Origin: Serpentinicella alkaliphila
GTDB taxonomy: Bacteria; Bacillota; Clostridia; Peptostreptococcales; Natronincolaceae
NCBI RefSeq assembly: GCF_018141405.1
Contig: NZ_CP058648.1
Location: 1,751,001-1,815,000, forward strand
Reading direction: 5' to 3'
Length of the DNA stretch: 64,000 bases
Shown here: positions 18,591 through 27,852 of the stretch, piece after piece
Layout of the letters: each line of letters starts with the position of its first letter
How positions within the stretch are numbered: position 1 is the stretch's first letter
Translations under genes and position numbers: made by a program
Notes under the pieces: model-generated
What the model saw: only the letters and a program-made list of their open reading frames with translations
What the model was told of the DNA's origin: nothing
The model's database searches: none

Positions 18591-20018
18591 ATGGCAAACT
18601 ATAATCAATTGACAGAAGAATTAATTTCAAAATTAAAAGAGGCAGCTCCAGGACATATCTTAACAGGTGCTGACATCAAAGAAGATTATTCTCATGATGA
18701 AATGCCTATTTACGGAACAAGAGCTCCAGAAGCGGTTCTTATGGCACATTCTACAGAAGAAATCGCTGCAGTAGTAAAAATATGTAACGAAAACTTAATA
18801 CCAGTAACTCCAAGAGGATCCGGTTCAGGTCTTGTAGGTGGATGTGTTCCACTTTTAGGCGGTGTTCTAATTGATATTACAAAGATGAATAAAATTCTTT
18901 CATATGATTTAGAAAATTTCGTAGTTCGTGTTCAAGCTGGTGTTTTATTAAATGACTTAGCAGAAGATGCTTTAAAACAAGGTTTATTATACGCTCCAGA
19001 TCCAGGGGAAAAATTTGCATGTCTAGCAGGAAACGTTGCTACAAATGCGGGTGGTATGAGAGCTGTAAAATATGGTACAACACGTGATTATGTAGCTGAA
19101 ATGACAGTTGTTCTTCCATCAGGAGAAATTACTAACTTTGGAGCGAAAGTATCAAAAACAAGCTCAGGATATGATCTTTTAGATTTAATGATTGGTTCTG
19201 AAGGAACACTTGGAGTTATTACAGAACTTACTTTAAAACTTATCCCAGCACCAAAGCAAGTAGCTAGTTTAATTGCTCCTTTTGAAAACTTACATGATTG
19301 TATTTCTACAGTTCCTAAATTTAAAATGGCGCATATTAATGCACAGGCTTTAGAATTTATGGAGAGAGAAATTGTTCTTGCAAGTGAAAGATTCATTGGT
19401 AGAAGTGTATTCCCACAAGTAGTAGATGGAATAACTGCAAATGCTTATTTACTTGTTACTTTAGATGCAGGTAGTGAAGATGAATTAAATAATTTAATCG
19501 AGCAAGCAAGTGAAGTTTTATTAGAATCAGGAGCAATCGATGTTCTTGTAGCTGATACACCTGCGAAAATGAAAGATGCTTGGGCTGCTCGTTCTAGCTT
19601 CTTAGAGGCAATCTTAGCAGAAACAAAATTATTAGATGAGTGTGACGTTGTAGTTCCTGTTAATCAAATTGCTCCTTATCTTGAGTTTTGTGCAAAAGCT
19701 GCTGAAGAGTGTGGAGTTGAAATTAAGAGCTTTGGTCATGCTGGTGATGGAAATCTTCACATCTATCAAACAAGTAATGATTTAGAAGAAGATGAATTTA
19801 AACATAGAGTAGAGAAGTTCTTTGACATCATTTATCCAGAAGCAATTAGAGTTGGTGGAAATGTTTCAGGAGAGCATGGTGTTGGTAGTGGAAAAGTAAG
19901 CTACTTGGCAGATAGTATTGGAGAATTAAACATGAACTTAATGAGAGGTATTAAAAAAGTGTTTGACCCGAATTTAATAATGAATCCAGGTAAAGTATGT
20001 TATTCAGTAAATGAATAA
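18591..20018 (+). CDS. FAD-linked D-lactate (2-hydroxyacid) dehydrogenase
   Basis: A 475-residue enzyme of the GlcD/LctD family, oxidising lactate or another 2-hydroxyacid with FAD. The N-terminal PCMH FAD-binding domain shows PRGSGSGLVGGCVP and PGEKFACLAGNVATNAGG. The C-terminal oxidase domain has the active-site GHAGDGNLH and SGEHGVGSGK motifs. I chose ATG 18591 because AGGAGG at 18575-18580 sits ten bases upstream; ATG 18582 would be too close. With adjacent etfAB it resembles the electron-confurcating lactate dehydrogenase of acetogens (LctBCD), which couples lactate oxidation by NAD to ferredoxin oxidation. The substrate is inferred from this context. Confidence 0.88.
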   Translation: MANYNQLTEELISKLKEAAPGHILTGADIKEDYSHDEMPIYGTRAPEAVLMAHSTEEIAAVVKICNENLIPVTPRGSGSGLVGGCVPLLGGVLIDITKMNKILSYDLENFVVRVQAGVLLNDLAEDALKQGLLYAPDPGEKFACLAGNVATNAGGMRAVKYGTTRDYVAEMTVVLPSGEITNFGAKVSKTSSGYDLLDLMIGSEGTLGVITELTLKLIPAPKQVASLIAPFENLHDCISTVPKFKMAHINAQALEFMEREIVLASERFIGRSVFPQVVDGITANAYLLVTLDAGSEDELNNLIEQASEVLLESGAIDVLVADTPAKMKDAWAARSSFLEAILAETKLLDECDVVVPVNQIAPYLEFCAKAAEECGVEIKSFGHAGDGNLHIYQTSNDLEEDEFKHRVEKFFDIIYPEAIRVGGNVSGEHGVGSGKVSYLADSIGELNMNLMRGIKKVFDPNLIMNPGKVCYSVNE

Positions 20019-20083
20019 TACTAAGAACACAATTTAAATACAATATAGAAAAAAATTAAGAAAAAGAGAGGTATGAAACTGAT

Positions 20084-21226
20084 ATGGATTTTAGATTAAG
20101 TGAAAATCATCAACAATTACAAGAAATGTATCGTGAGTTCGCTCAAAACGAAGTAAAGCCAATTGCAAAAGAAATCGACGAAACTATGCGTTTTCCAGAA
20201 GAAAATGTAGCGAAAATGGCTGAAATGGGATTATTTGGAATTCCTTTCCCAGAAGAGTATGGTGGAGCTGGAATGGACCAATTAAGTTACGCACAATGTA
20301 TCGAAGAATTATCTAAATGTTGTGCTTCACACGGTATTATTGTTTCAGTGCATACAAGTCTTTGTGCTCAACCAATCTTCAACTATGGTACAGAAGAGCA
20401 AAAACAAAAATACTTAAAAGGACTTGCTTCAGGTGAAATGTTAGGTGCTTTCGCATTAACAGAGCCTTCTGCAGGAACTGATGCAGCTATGGGAAAAACT
20501 ACAGCTGTACTGGATGGAGATCATTATGTATTAAATGGAAGCAAAATCTTTATTACTAATGCAGGCCATGCAGACGTATATATTATTATTGCTTTAACTG
20601 ATAAGTCAAAAGGAACTAAAGGTATGTCTGCTTTCTTAGTAGAAAAAGATACTCCTGGTTTCACTATCGGAACACATGAATTAAAAATGGGAATCCGTGC
20701 TTCAGCTACTTCTGAGTTAGTATTCGATAACTGTAGAATACCTAAAGAAAATCTTTTAGGTCAAGAAGGTAAAGGATTTGCTATCGCAATGTCAACACTT
20801 GATGGAGGTCGTATAGGGGTTGCAGCACAAGCGGTTGGTATCGCTCAAGGAGCAATCGACGAAACAGTAAAATATACTACTGAGCGTGTTCAATTTGGTC
20901 GTCCTATATCAGCATTCCAAAATACTCAATTTGAATTAGCTAAAATGCGTGCAAACACAGAAGCTGCAAGATTATTAGTATACCAAGCTGCACGTGCTAT
21001 GGATAATGGTGAGAGATTCTCTCATCTAGCTGCTATGGCTAAATTAGTTGCTTCTGGAAATGCTAGTGATGTAACTAGACGTTGTTTACAATTATTCGGT
21101 GGATATGGATTTACAAGTGATTATCCAATCGAAAGAATGATGCGTGATGCAAAAATCACAGAAATCTATGAAGGTACTTCTGAAGTTCAAATGATGGTAA
21201 TCTCTGGATGGATGGGTGTTAAGTAG
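20084..21226 (+). CDS. Short-chain acyl-CoA dehydrogenase
   Basis: A 380-residue flavoenzyme of normal family length. It has the signature ALTEPSAGTDAA near the FAD, FITNAGHADVYI, the flavin-contact GGRIGVAAQAVGIAQGA and the catalytic glutamate in IYEGTSEVQ near the C-terminus. It resembles butyryl-CoA or acryloyl-CoA dehydrogenases, which use EtfAB as partner; the etf genes are in the same operon. It may act as an enoyl-CoA reductase in fermentation, for instance on crotonyl-CoA or acryloyl-CoA; the chain length cannot be read from sequence. It ends the operon, and a strong terminator follows. Confidence 0.93.
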   Translation: MDFRLSENHQQLQEMYREFAQNEVKPIAKEIDETMRFPEENVAKMAEMGLFGIPFPEEYGGAGMDQLSYAQCIEELSKCCASHGIIVSVHTSLCAQPIFNYGTEEQKQKYLKGLASGEMLGAFALTEPSAGTDAAMGKTTAVLDGDHYVLNGSKIFITNAGHADVYIIIALTDKSKGTKGMSAFLVEKDTPGFTIGTHELKMGIRASATSELVFDNCRIPKENLLGQEGKGFAIAMSTLDGGRIGVAAQAVGIAQGAIDETVKYTTERVQFGRPISAFQNTQFELAKMRANTEAARLLVYQAARAMDNGERFSHLAAMAKLVASGNASDVTRRCLQLFGGYGFTSDYPIERMMRDAKITEIYEGTSEVQMMVISGWMGVK

Positions 21227-21244
21227 TATTTGATTAAAATAACA

Positions 21245-21281
21245 AAGGTGTTCAGGAAAATATTCTGAACATCTTTTTTTT
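21245..21281 (+). terminator. Terminator of the etf operon
   Basis: AGGTGTTCAG pairs with CTGAACATCT, followed by eight Ts. Confidence 0.9.
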
Positions 21282-21284
21282 GTC

Positions 21285-21313
21285 TTGAGAATATAAATAA
21301 TTTATGGTACTAT
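21285..21313 (+). promoter_or_regulatory. Promoter of the ribose operon regulator
   Basis: TTGAGA at 21285-21290, a 17-base spacer, TACTAT at 21308-21313. A LacI-type operator follows directly. Confidence 0.75.
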
Positions 21314-21317
21314 TTAG

Positions 21318-21330
21318 TTAAACGTTTTAA
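21318..21330 (+). promoter_or_regulatory. LacI-type operator, rbsR autoregulation
   Basis: TTAAACGTTTTAA, with the central CG typical of LacI-family sites, lies on the start site of rbsR. A closely matching perfect site precedes rbsK. Confidence 0.75.
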
Positions 21331-21363
21331 TTAAATTATAATAAACAATTCGAGGTTGGTTTA

Positions 21364-22368
21364 ATGAAAATTACGATTAAAGATATAGCACGAATTGCAG
21401 AAGTTTCTACAGCTACAGTATCCATGATATTAAATAATAAAGGAAATAATATTAGCAGTGCTACTAGGGAAAAGGTTATGAGAGTAGCAAAGGAAAATAA
21501 CTATATACCGAATACTATGGCAAGAAGTCTTGTTACACGTAAGACTAAAACTATTGGATTGGTAATACCGGATATAGCTAACCCTTTCTTTCCTGAATTA
21601 GCAAGAGGTGCTGAAGATAAAGCAAATGAAGCAGGATATAGCATAATATATTGCAATACTGATGATGATCTAGAGAAAGAAGAAAAATATATAAATATGT
21701 TATCAGAAAAGATGGTTGATGGTATAGTATTCACAAATTCTGCTAAACGTACAGGCGGTCTTTCTCCAGTAGATAGGGGATGCATACCAGTTATATTAAT
21801 AGATAGGGATTTAGAAAGTAAAAATATAAAAGGCAGAGTATTAATTGATAACTTAGAAGCTGCCTATAAAGCAGTTAGTCACCTTATTCGGAGAGGACGA
21901 AAAAATATAGTGTTTATAACTGGAGCACTTACTTCCACTACAGCCAAAGATAGACATGAGGGCTATAAGAAGGCTTTGAAAGATAATGCAATTAAATATA
22001 ATGAAAAATATGTTAAAGCAGGTGAGTTTAGAAGTGATTGGGGTATAATAGCTACAAATCAGATATTAGACGAAGGCTTACCTTTTGATGCAGTTTTTTG
22101 TGGAAATGACTTAATCGCAATTAGTGTACTAAAAGTCCTAAAAAGTAGAGGATATTCCATTCCTAAGGATATTTCCGTAGTAGGGTTCGATGATATTTAT
22201 ATGGCAAGTGTTATAGAGCCAGGCCTAACAACAATTAAACAACCAAATTATGAAATGGGGTATATAGCAGTTGAGATGCTAATAGATACTTTAGAGAAGC
22301 CAGAGCTGTTGATTGAACAAAGATCTGTAATTTTAGAAACTGAACTTATAGTTAGAAGTTCAACATAA
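21364..22368 (+). CDS. rbsR: LacI-family ribose operon repressor
   Basis: A 334-residue LacI/PurR-type regulator. The N-terminal helix-turn-helix and hinge (IKDIARIAEVSTATVSMILN ... TMARSLVTRKTKTIG) are followed by a periplasmic-binding-protein-like sensor (GLVIPDIANPFFPELARG ... VVGFDD ... LTTIKQP). Ribose as the ligand is inferred from the operon. It heads rbsK-rbsD-rbsA-rbsC-rbsB, and operators with the same TTAAACGTTT core lie before both rbsR and rbsK, consistent with repression of itself and the transport genes. Confidence 0.92.
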   Translation: MKITIKDIARIAEVSTATVSMILNNKGNNISSATREKVMRVAKENNYIPNTMARSLVTRKTKTIGLVIPDIANPFFPELARGAEDKANEAGYSIIYCNTDDDLEKEEKYINMLSEKMVDGIVFTNSAKRTGGLSPVDRGCIPVILIDRDLESKNIKGRVLIDNLEAAYKAVSHLIRRGRKNIVFITGALTSTTAKDRHEGYKKALKDNAIKYNEKYVKAGEFRSDWGIIATNQILDEGLPFDAVFCGNDLIAISVLKVLKSRGYSIPKDISVVGFDDIYMASVIEPGLTTIKQPNYEMGYIAVEMLIDTLEKPELLIEQRSVILETELIVRSST

Positions 22369-22391
22369 ATAGAAGTTTTTTTACACTTTGT

Positions 22392-22403
22392 TTAAACGTT
22401 TAA
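22392..22403 (+). promoter_or_regulatory. LacI-type operator before rbsK
   Basis: TTAAACGTTTAA is a perfect 12-base palindrome with central CG, 39 bases before the rbsK start. It is the probable RbsR site controlling the catabolic genes. Confidence 0.8.
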
Positions 22404-22441
22404 CTAACTAGGAATACACAATTCGTATAAGGGGGGATTAA

Positions 22442-23359
22442 ATGATTGTTGTAGTTGGAAGTTTAAATATGGATTTAGTAACATATACAAATAGGATGCC
22501 TGTAATCGGAGAAACCATTATAGGTAAGAGTTTTAAACAGATACCTGGGGGTAAAGGAGCTAATCAAGCTGATGCTATAGCTAAACTTGGATCCACTGTA
22601 AGAATGATTGGCTGTGTTGGAGAAGATGTTATGGGTGAGACACTTCTGGAATCCTTATACAAAGATGGTGTTGATATCTCAATGGTAAAGCGAGTTAAAG
22701 GAGTCGCTACAGGGATTGCTTCAATTACCGTAGATTCTTCGGCAAACAATAGTATTATAGTTGTACCTGGTGCTAATAATATGCTTTCAATTGAAGATAT
22801 TAAAGAATACGAGCAGGCAATTCAAGATTCTGATATTGTAGTTGCACAGCTAGAGGTTCCAATTGAAACAGTAAAGTATGTAATTAAGAGCGCAAAGCTC
22901 AAGGGGAAAATAACAATACTAAACCCTGCCCCAGCTGCTGAACTAGATGACGATCTTCTCTCATATGTTGATATTTTAATTCCAAATAAAACAGAACTTG
23001 AGTTACTGAGTGGTTTGCAAGTGAGTGATGATAATGACCTATACCACGCTACACAGGTGCTTTTAAATAAAGGGGTAAGAGATTTAATAGTAACCTTAGG
23101 AAGTAAGGGTTGTGTACATATAAATAACTCTGGAACAAGAGTATACCCAGCATATAAAGTCCAAGCAATAGACACTACAGCTGCAGGAGATAGCTTCATA
23201 GGGGCCATAGCCGTAGGACTTAGTGAGGGAATGTCATATGAACAGGTAATACCTTTTGCTACAGCAGTAGGTGCACTTACTGTAACAAAGGAGGGGGCAC
23301 AGAGCTCTATGCCCCTTAGAAGTGAGGTAGAGGCTTTTACTCGAAAGAATGTATTTTGA
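22442..23359 (+). CDS. rbsK: Ribokinase
   Basis: A 305-residue PfkB-family sugar kinase that phosphorylates ribose to ribose 5-phosphate on entry. It has the N-terminal VVGSLNMDLV and GGKGANQADAIAKLG substrate motif, and the C-terminal signature DTTAAGDSFIGA with the catalytic aspartate and anion hole. The start follows GGGGGATT. It lies directly behind the RbsR operator and ahead of rbsD and the transporter genes. Confidence 0.95.
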   Translation: MIVVVGSLNMDLVTYTNRMPVIGETIIGKSFKQIPGGKGANQADAIAKLGSTVRMIGCVGEDVMGETLLESLYKDGVDISMVKRVKGVATGIASITVDSSANNSIIVVPGANNMLSIEDIKEYEQAIQDSDIVVAQLEVPIETVKYVIKSAKLKGKITILNPAPAAELDDDLLSYVDILIPNKTELELLSGLQVSDDNDLYHATQVLLNKGVRDLIVTLGSKGCVHINNSGTRVYPAYKVQAIDTTAAGDSFIGAIAVGLSEGMSYEQVIPFATAVGALTVTKEGAQSSMPLRSEVEAFTRKNVF

Positions 23360-23389
23360 TTAAAAATAATTTATAAGGTGGTCACTGCT

Positions 23390-23812
23390 ATGAAAAAAGG
23401 AGTTTTACTTAACTCAGAAATATCCTATACAATTGCAAAATTAGGGCATAGGGATAGTATTGTTATCGGAGATAGCGGGTTGCCTATTCCAAGTAGCTGT
23501 TTAAGAATTGATTTAGCAGTAAGTAAAGGAATACCTAGTTTTGTAGATGTACTAGATGCAATATTCACAGAGCAAAGGATAGAAGAGGTTGTAATAGCAA
23601 GAGAGACAAGGGAAGTAAACCCCTCTATATATCAAAGTATCCTTGATAGAATCGCAAAAATTGAGAAGGCGGATAATTATAAGATTAAAATAACTGAGGT
23701 TAACAACCACGATGAATTTAAACAACTAAGTAAAGACTCTAAGGCAGTTATTCGCACTGGGGAATGTACACCCTTTGCAAATATTCTATTAATATCTGGT
23801 GTTGTATTTTAA
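23390..23812 (+). CDS. rbsD: D-ribose pyranase
   Basis: A 140-residue RbsD, which interconverts the pyranose and furanose forms of ribose so the kinase can use it. It shows the conserved N-terminal LLNSEISYTIAKLGHRDSIVIGDSGLPIP, with the catalytic histidine, and the C-terminal IRTGECTPFANILLISGV. ATG 23390 is chosen over GTG 23378 because AAGGTGG is correctly spaced for it. The length equals the family's usual size. The ribosome site of rbsA follows right after the stop. Confidence 0.95.
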   Translation: MKKGVLLNSEISYTIAKLGHRDSIVIGDSGLPIPSSCLRIDLAVSKGIPSFVDVLDAIFTEQRIEEVVIARETREVNPSIYQSILDRIAKIEKADNYKIKITEVNNHDEFKQLSKDSKAVIRTGECTPFANILLISGVVF

Positions 23813-23823
23813 GGAGTGATGCT

Positions 23824-25326
23824 GTGAGTGAACAAATAGTTAAGATGAGAGGTATTTCAAAGGATTTCTCTGGTGTAAAAGCTTTAAAAGAGGTAGATTT
23901 TAATATATATCAAGGTAAAATAATGGCTCTACTAGGTGAGAATGGTGCTGGAAAATCAACATTAATGAAGATTCTAACAGGAGTATACGAGAAAACATCT
24001 GGAGAAGTCTATTTCAATGGGGAAAAAGTACATATAAAGAATACTAAAGAAGCCCAACGTATGGGAATCACTATTATTCACCAGGAATTAAACCTACTAC
24101 CAAACCTATCAATAGGAGAAAATATTTTTCTAGGAAGAGAACCTGTTAACAGTCTAGGATTAATAGAGTGGAACCGATTATTTGGCGATGCAAAGACGAT
24201 TATGGACAGGTTAGGAATAGTTGAAAAACCAGAAACCCTAGTAGGTGAACTCAGCATAGGCAAGCAACAGATGGTTGAAATAGCAAAAGCCCTTTCACTA
24301 AATGCCCAAGTGATAGTGATGGATGAGCCAACTGGGGCATTAACAGATAAGGAAACAGAGAGTTTGTTTAAAGTGATTAAGGAACTAAGGGCTGAAGGAA
24401 GGAGCATTGTATATATATCACATAGATTAAAAGAAATATTTGAAATTTGTGATGACGTTACAATAATGCGAGATGGTCAATTTATTGCAGAGTATCCTGT
24501 TAAAGAAATGAATGAAGATATGATGATTGAGTTAATGGTAGGCAGGAAATTAAATGAACAGTATCCATATATAACTAGTGAAGTTGGGGATATACAATTA
24601 CAAGTAAAGAATTTAAATAACCCATATATCCATAATATAAGCTTTAACCTTAGAGGCGGTGAAATTGTTGGTCTAGCAGGTTTGATGGGTTCTGGAAGAA
24701 CTGAACTAGCAAGAACAATTTATGGAGTGTTAGATATTGAAAGTGGAGAGGTAGAAGTTCAGGGAAAGAAAGTTCAAATAAAGAATCCAGGTCAGGCTAT
24801 CAAACATGGAGTAGCATATGTCTCAGAGGATCGTAAAAAAAATGGTGTTGTACTTGGACTAAATATTAAAGAAAATATTAGCTTATCTATCTTACAAAAG
24901 TTGTCTGGTATTTTCGGTTCTATACTAAGAAACAAAGAAGAAGAGGTAGCCATAAAGTCAATAGAAGCAATGTCAATTAAAGCATCAGGTATTAATCAAC
25001 TTGTAAAAAACTTAAGTGGAGGCAATCAGCAGAAAGTATCTTTATCTAAAAGCTTGATGACTAGTCCTAAAGTTTTAATATTAGATGAGCCTACTCGAGG
25101 AGTAGATGTAGGAGCTAAAAGAGAAATATATGATATTATAAATAAGTTTAAACAATCAGGAATAGGTATTTTGATGATATCTTCAGAGATACCTGAAATT
25201 TTAGGCATGAGTGATAGAGTGTTAGTAATGCATGAGGGAAGAATTACAGGCTGTTTAGAGCGTGAGAAGGCAAATCAGGAGAGTATAATGCGTCTCGCAG
25301 TTGGTAATACGGAGGTGATACTGTGA
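23824..25326 (+). CDS. rbsA: Ribose ABC transporter, ATP-binding protein
   Basis: A 500-residue tandem ATPase of the carbohydrate uptake-2 class, powering ribose import. The first domain has Walker A GENGAGKST, signature LSIGKQQ and Walker B VIVMDEPTGALT. The second domain has a degenerate Walker A (GLMGSGRTE), signature LSGGNQQK and Walker B LILDEPTRGVD, as usual in RbsA. The GTG start at 23824 is taken because AAGGAG lies seven bases before it; an in-frame ATG at 23764 would lie inside rbsD. The stop overlaps the start of rbsC. Confidence 0.95.
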   Translation: MSEQIVKMRGISKDFSGVKALKEVDFNIYQGKIMALLGENGAGKSTLMKILTGVYEKTSGEVYFNGEKVHIKNTKEAQRMGITIIHQELNLLPNLSIGENIFLGREPVNSLGLIEWNRLFGDAKTIMDRLGIVEKPETLVGELSIGKQQMVEIAKALSLNAQVIVMDEPTGALTDKETESLFKVIKELRAEGRSIVYISHRLKEIFEICDDVTIMRDGQFIAEYPVKEMNEDMMIELMVGRKLNEQYPYITSEVGDIQLQVKNLNNPYIHNISFNLRGGEIVGLAGLMGSGRTELARTIYGVLDIESGEVEVQGKKVQIKNPGQAIKHGVAYVSEDRKKNGVVLGLNIKENISLSILQKLSGIFGSILRNKEEEVAIKSIEAMSIKASGINQLVKNLSGGNQQKVSLSKSLMTSPKVLILDEPTRGVDVGAKREIYDIINKFKQSGIGILMISSEIPEILGMSDRVLVMHEGRITGCLEREKANQESIMRLAVGNTEVIL

Positions 25327-26264
25327 TGGAAAGTCTTAAAGAATTCTTAAAGAAGAACAAGTCCTTAATTGTATTATTGGTGTTTTGCTTTATAATTGCT
25401 TTCATTAATCCAAGATTCTTGACAGTTAGTAACATATTAAATATTTTAAGGCAAACATCGATTAATTCCGTCATTGCTACAGGCATGACCTTTGTAATAC
25501 TAACGGGGGGGATTGATCTATCTGTTGGATCAACATTAGCATTATCAGGAGCAATAGCTGCATCTTTAATTTCTCAAGGAACTTACGTATATTTGGCAGT
25601 TATAATTGCATTAGCTATTGGAGTTGGTATAGGTGCCCTAAATGGTCTACTTATTAGTAAAGGAAAGCTACAACCATTTATTGCAACTTTAGGTGTGATG
25701 ACTCTAATTAGGGGGTTGACACTTGTATTTACTGACGGACGACCTATTAGCACTGGAAACACGATTAATTCAACCGCTTTCTCTAATATAGGTTCGGGGT
25801 ACTTTCTGAAAATTCCATTGCCAATATATATTATGATTATAGTGTTCCTTATTGCTTATATAGTTTTAAGATACAACAGAGTCGGCCGATATGTCTATGC
25901 TTTAGGATGCAATGAGGAAGCAACAATTTATTCTGGTATCAATACAGATAGAATAAAAATTTTGGTGTATACCATATCAGGCTTCTTAGCAGCCCTAGGC
26001 GGGATAATTATAACAGCAAGGTTATCATCAGCACAGCCACAGGCGGGTACAGGTTATGAGCTAGATGCGATTGCAGCTGTTGTATTAGGAGGTACTAGCC
26101 TAGCAGGAGGAATTGGTGGCATAACTGGTACTATAATTGGAGCATTAATCATAGGTGTACTAAATAACTCATTAAATCTAATGAATGTATCATCTTATTA
26201 TCAGTTGCTTTTGAAGGGTCTTGTAATACTTGTGGCGGTCTTATTAGATCGTAAACAGAAGTAA
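25326..26264 (+). CDS. rbsC: Ribose ABC transporter, permease
   Basis: A 312-residue inner-membrane permease with about eight to ten hydrophobic helices. It has the family's [18 protein letters not shown] segment and the conserved [28 protein letters not shown] region that contacts the ATPase. The ATG overlaps the rbsA stop by one base (TGATG) behind a GGAGG site; a GTG three bases upstream is an alternative start. A hairpin separates it from rbsB. Confidence 0.95.
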   Translation: MESLKEFLKKNKSLIVLLVFCFIIAFINPRFLTVSNILNILRQTSINSVIATGMTFVILTGGIDLSVGSTLALSGAIAASLISQGTYVYLAVIIALAIGVGIGALNGLLISKGKLQPFIATLGVMTLIRGLTLVFTDGRPISTGNTINSTAFSNIGSGYFLKIPLPIYIMIIVFLIAYIVLRYNRVGRYVYALGCNEEATIYSGINTDRIKILVYTISGFLAALGGIIITARLSSAQPQAGTGYELDAIAAVVLGGTSLAGGIGGITGTIIGALIIGVLNNSLNLMNVSSYYQLLLKGLVILVAVLLDRKQK

Positions 26265-26279
26265 AAGGGATGGATTTAT

Positions 26280-26299
26280 TGTGTCCTATTTTGGACACA
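26280..26299 (+). other. Intergenic hairpin between rbsC and rbsB
   Basis: TGTGTCC and GGACACA form a stem with a TATTTT loop, with no T run after it. It could protect or process the mRNA so that the binding protein is made in excess. Confidence 0.5.
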
Positions 26300-26331
26300 T
26301 AAATTATAATTTAATTATGGAGGGGATATTT

Positions 26332-27243
26332 ATGAAGAAGTTATTAGTTATCACGCTAGTAGTAATCATGATAGGGAGTTTACTAGTGGGCTGTACAAAA
26401 ACAAGCACTACACAAACACCGCAAAAAGAAGAGGTTAAAAAAATCGGTTTAGTTATTTCAACCTTAAACAATCCATTTTTTGTTACCTTAAAGGATGGAG
26501 CAGAGGCAAAAGCTCAAGAACTAGGGTATGAGCTTGTAGTATTAGATTCTCAAAATGACCCAGCAAAAGAAATGTCAAATGTAGAAGATTTAATAACTAA
26601 AAACGTAGCTGTTATACTTATTAATCCGACTGACTCTGATGCAGTTGGAAACGCTGTAAAAGCTGCAAACGCAAAGAGTATACCAGTAATAACATTAGAC
26701 CGTGGTGCTAATTCAGGGGAAGTTGTTGCACATATAGCATCTGATAACGTTGCTGGAGGAAAAATGGCAGGAGAATACATCATCGCACAACTTGGTGGCA
26801 ATGGTAAGGTAGTAGAATTAGAGGGTATAGCTGGTACTTCAGCTGCTAGAGATAGAGGGCAAGGTTTTAATGAAGCAATTAATGGTTCTAGCATAGAAGT
26901 TGTTGCTAAGCAAACTGCTGACTTTGATAGAACAAAAGGACTATCTGTAATGGAGAATATTCTTCAAGCACAACCAGAAATAGATGCAATTTTTGCTCAT
27001 AATGATGAAATGGCTTTAGGTGCATTACAAGCAATTAAAGCATCAGGTAGATCAATTATGGTAGTAGGCTTTGATGCAACTGATGATGCTGTAAAAGCTG
27101 TAGAAGATGGTGAAATGTCTGCAACTGTAGCGCAACAACCTGAGAAAATAGGTTCTTTAGGTGTTGAAAATGCAGTTAAGGTAATTTCAGGAGAAGCTAT
27201 TGAAAGCTCAATTCCTGTTGATCTTCAATTAGTAATAAAGTAA
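26332..27243 (+). CDS. rbsB: Ribose-binding lipoprotein
   Basis: A 303-residue substrate-binding protein tethered to the outside of the membrane. The signal peptide ends in a lipobox (LLVGC, cysteine near residue 21). The mature domain is the ribose-binding type: [52 protein letters not shown] and [14 protein letters not shown] are the family's ligand-pocket segments. ATG 26332 follows GGAGGGG; the longer GTG reading would spoil the signal peptide. It ends the rbs operon, and a strong terminator follows. Confidence 0.95.
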   Translation: MKKLLVITLVVIMIGSLLVGCTKTSTTQTPQKEEVKKIGLVISTLNNPFFVTLKDGAEAKAQELGYELVVLDSQNDPAKEMSNVEDLITKNVAVILINPTDSDAVGNAVKAANAKSIPVITLDRGANSGEVVAHIASDNVAGGKMAGEYIIAQLGGNGKVVELEGIAGTSAARDRGQGFNEAINGSSIEVVAKQTADFDRTKGLSVMENILQAQPEIDAIFAHNDEMALGALQAIKASGRSIMVVGFDATDDAVKAVEDGEMSATVAQQPEKIGSLGVENAVKVISGEAIESSIPVDLQLVIK

Positions 27244-27259
27244 TTAGTTATTATAAACA

Positions 27260-27292
27260 AAAATGCTATGTTATTGCAACATAGCATTTTTT
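27260..27292 (+). terminator. Terminator of the ribose operon
   Basis: AAAATGCTATGTT pairs with AACATAGCATTTT and is followed by Ts. Confidence 0.92.
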
Positions 27293-27348
27293 CTCTTTTC
27301 TTTGTATGAATGTTTATAAAATACAGTATAAACATTTATAAATAATTT

Positions 27349-27842
27349 TTAGCATTTTTCAGCATTTATTTTAGTTTGATGAATAGTACCATGGGGATGT
27401 TCTGGTGGTGCGTATATAAAATATAGTTTTAATGGTCTATGCCCTGTATTTACAAAATTATGCCATTTTGCAGCAGAAACGAAAATAGCATAGTTATCAT
27501 AAACTTTAGCTTAAAAATCTAACTTGTCTTTTGAATCACCCATCATAACAAAATCCTCACCCTCTTCAATACGCATGAATTGATCATGGTCATAATGAAC
27601 TTCTAAACCAATGTCATCACTAACATTAATACTCACTAAGGTTAGTTGTAAATACTTCCCTGTACATAAGGCTAAACGAAAAGCATTATTTATCTTAGTG
27701 GCTTCTTCAATATTAATTACAAAGGGATCAGGTCCATATTCTTTTAATATAGGCATAGGTCTGTAAAATCCAGGATAGTATGAAGGTAAGTTATAACAAT
27801 ATGGTACAGATATGGTCTATAGCTATTATAAAAAGTACTCAT
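27349..27842 (-). pseudogene. Cupin-domain protein gene, broken by stop and frameshift
   Basis: Reading the minus strand, a cupin-type protein starts at ATG 27842 (MSTFYNSYRPYLY) with a ribosome site AAAGG upstream. It shifts frame near 27795 to YNLPSYYPGFYRP and runs through IEEATKINNAFR and VHYDHDQFMRIEEGEDFVMMGD. It meets a TAA near 27511 where relatives appear to have a glutamine codon, and continues to TAA 27351-27349 with AAKWHNFVNTGHRPLKLY and PPEHPHGT. The histidines and glutamate of the cupin metal site are still present. The IS1634 copy inserted just upstream, so its start and ribosome site lie within the duplicated target. Confidence 0.75.
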
Positions 27843-27852
27843 TCCTTTAATT
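27791..27852. repeat. 62-bp target-site duplication, left copy
   Basis: Bases 27791-27852 recur at 29749-29810, directly flanking the second IS1634 copy. They contain the cupin gene's start region. Confidence 0.93.

Noticed and set aside
22822-23208. Open frame antisense to rbsK
   Set aside because: Codon shadow of a well-identified ribokinase gene.
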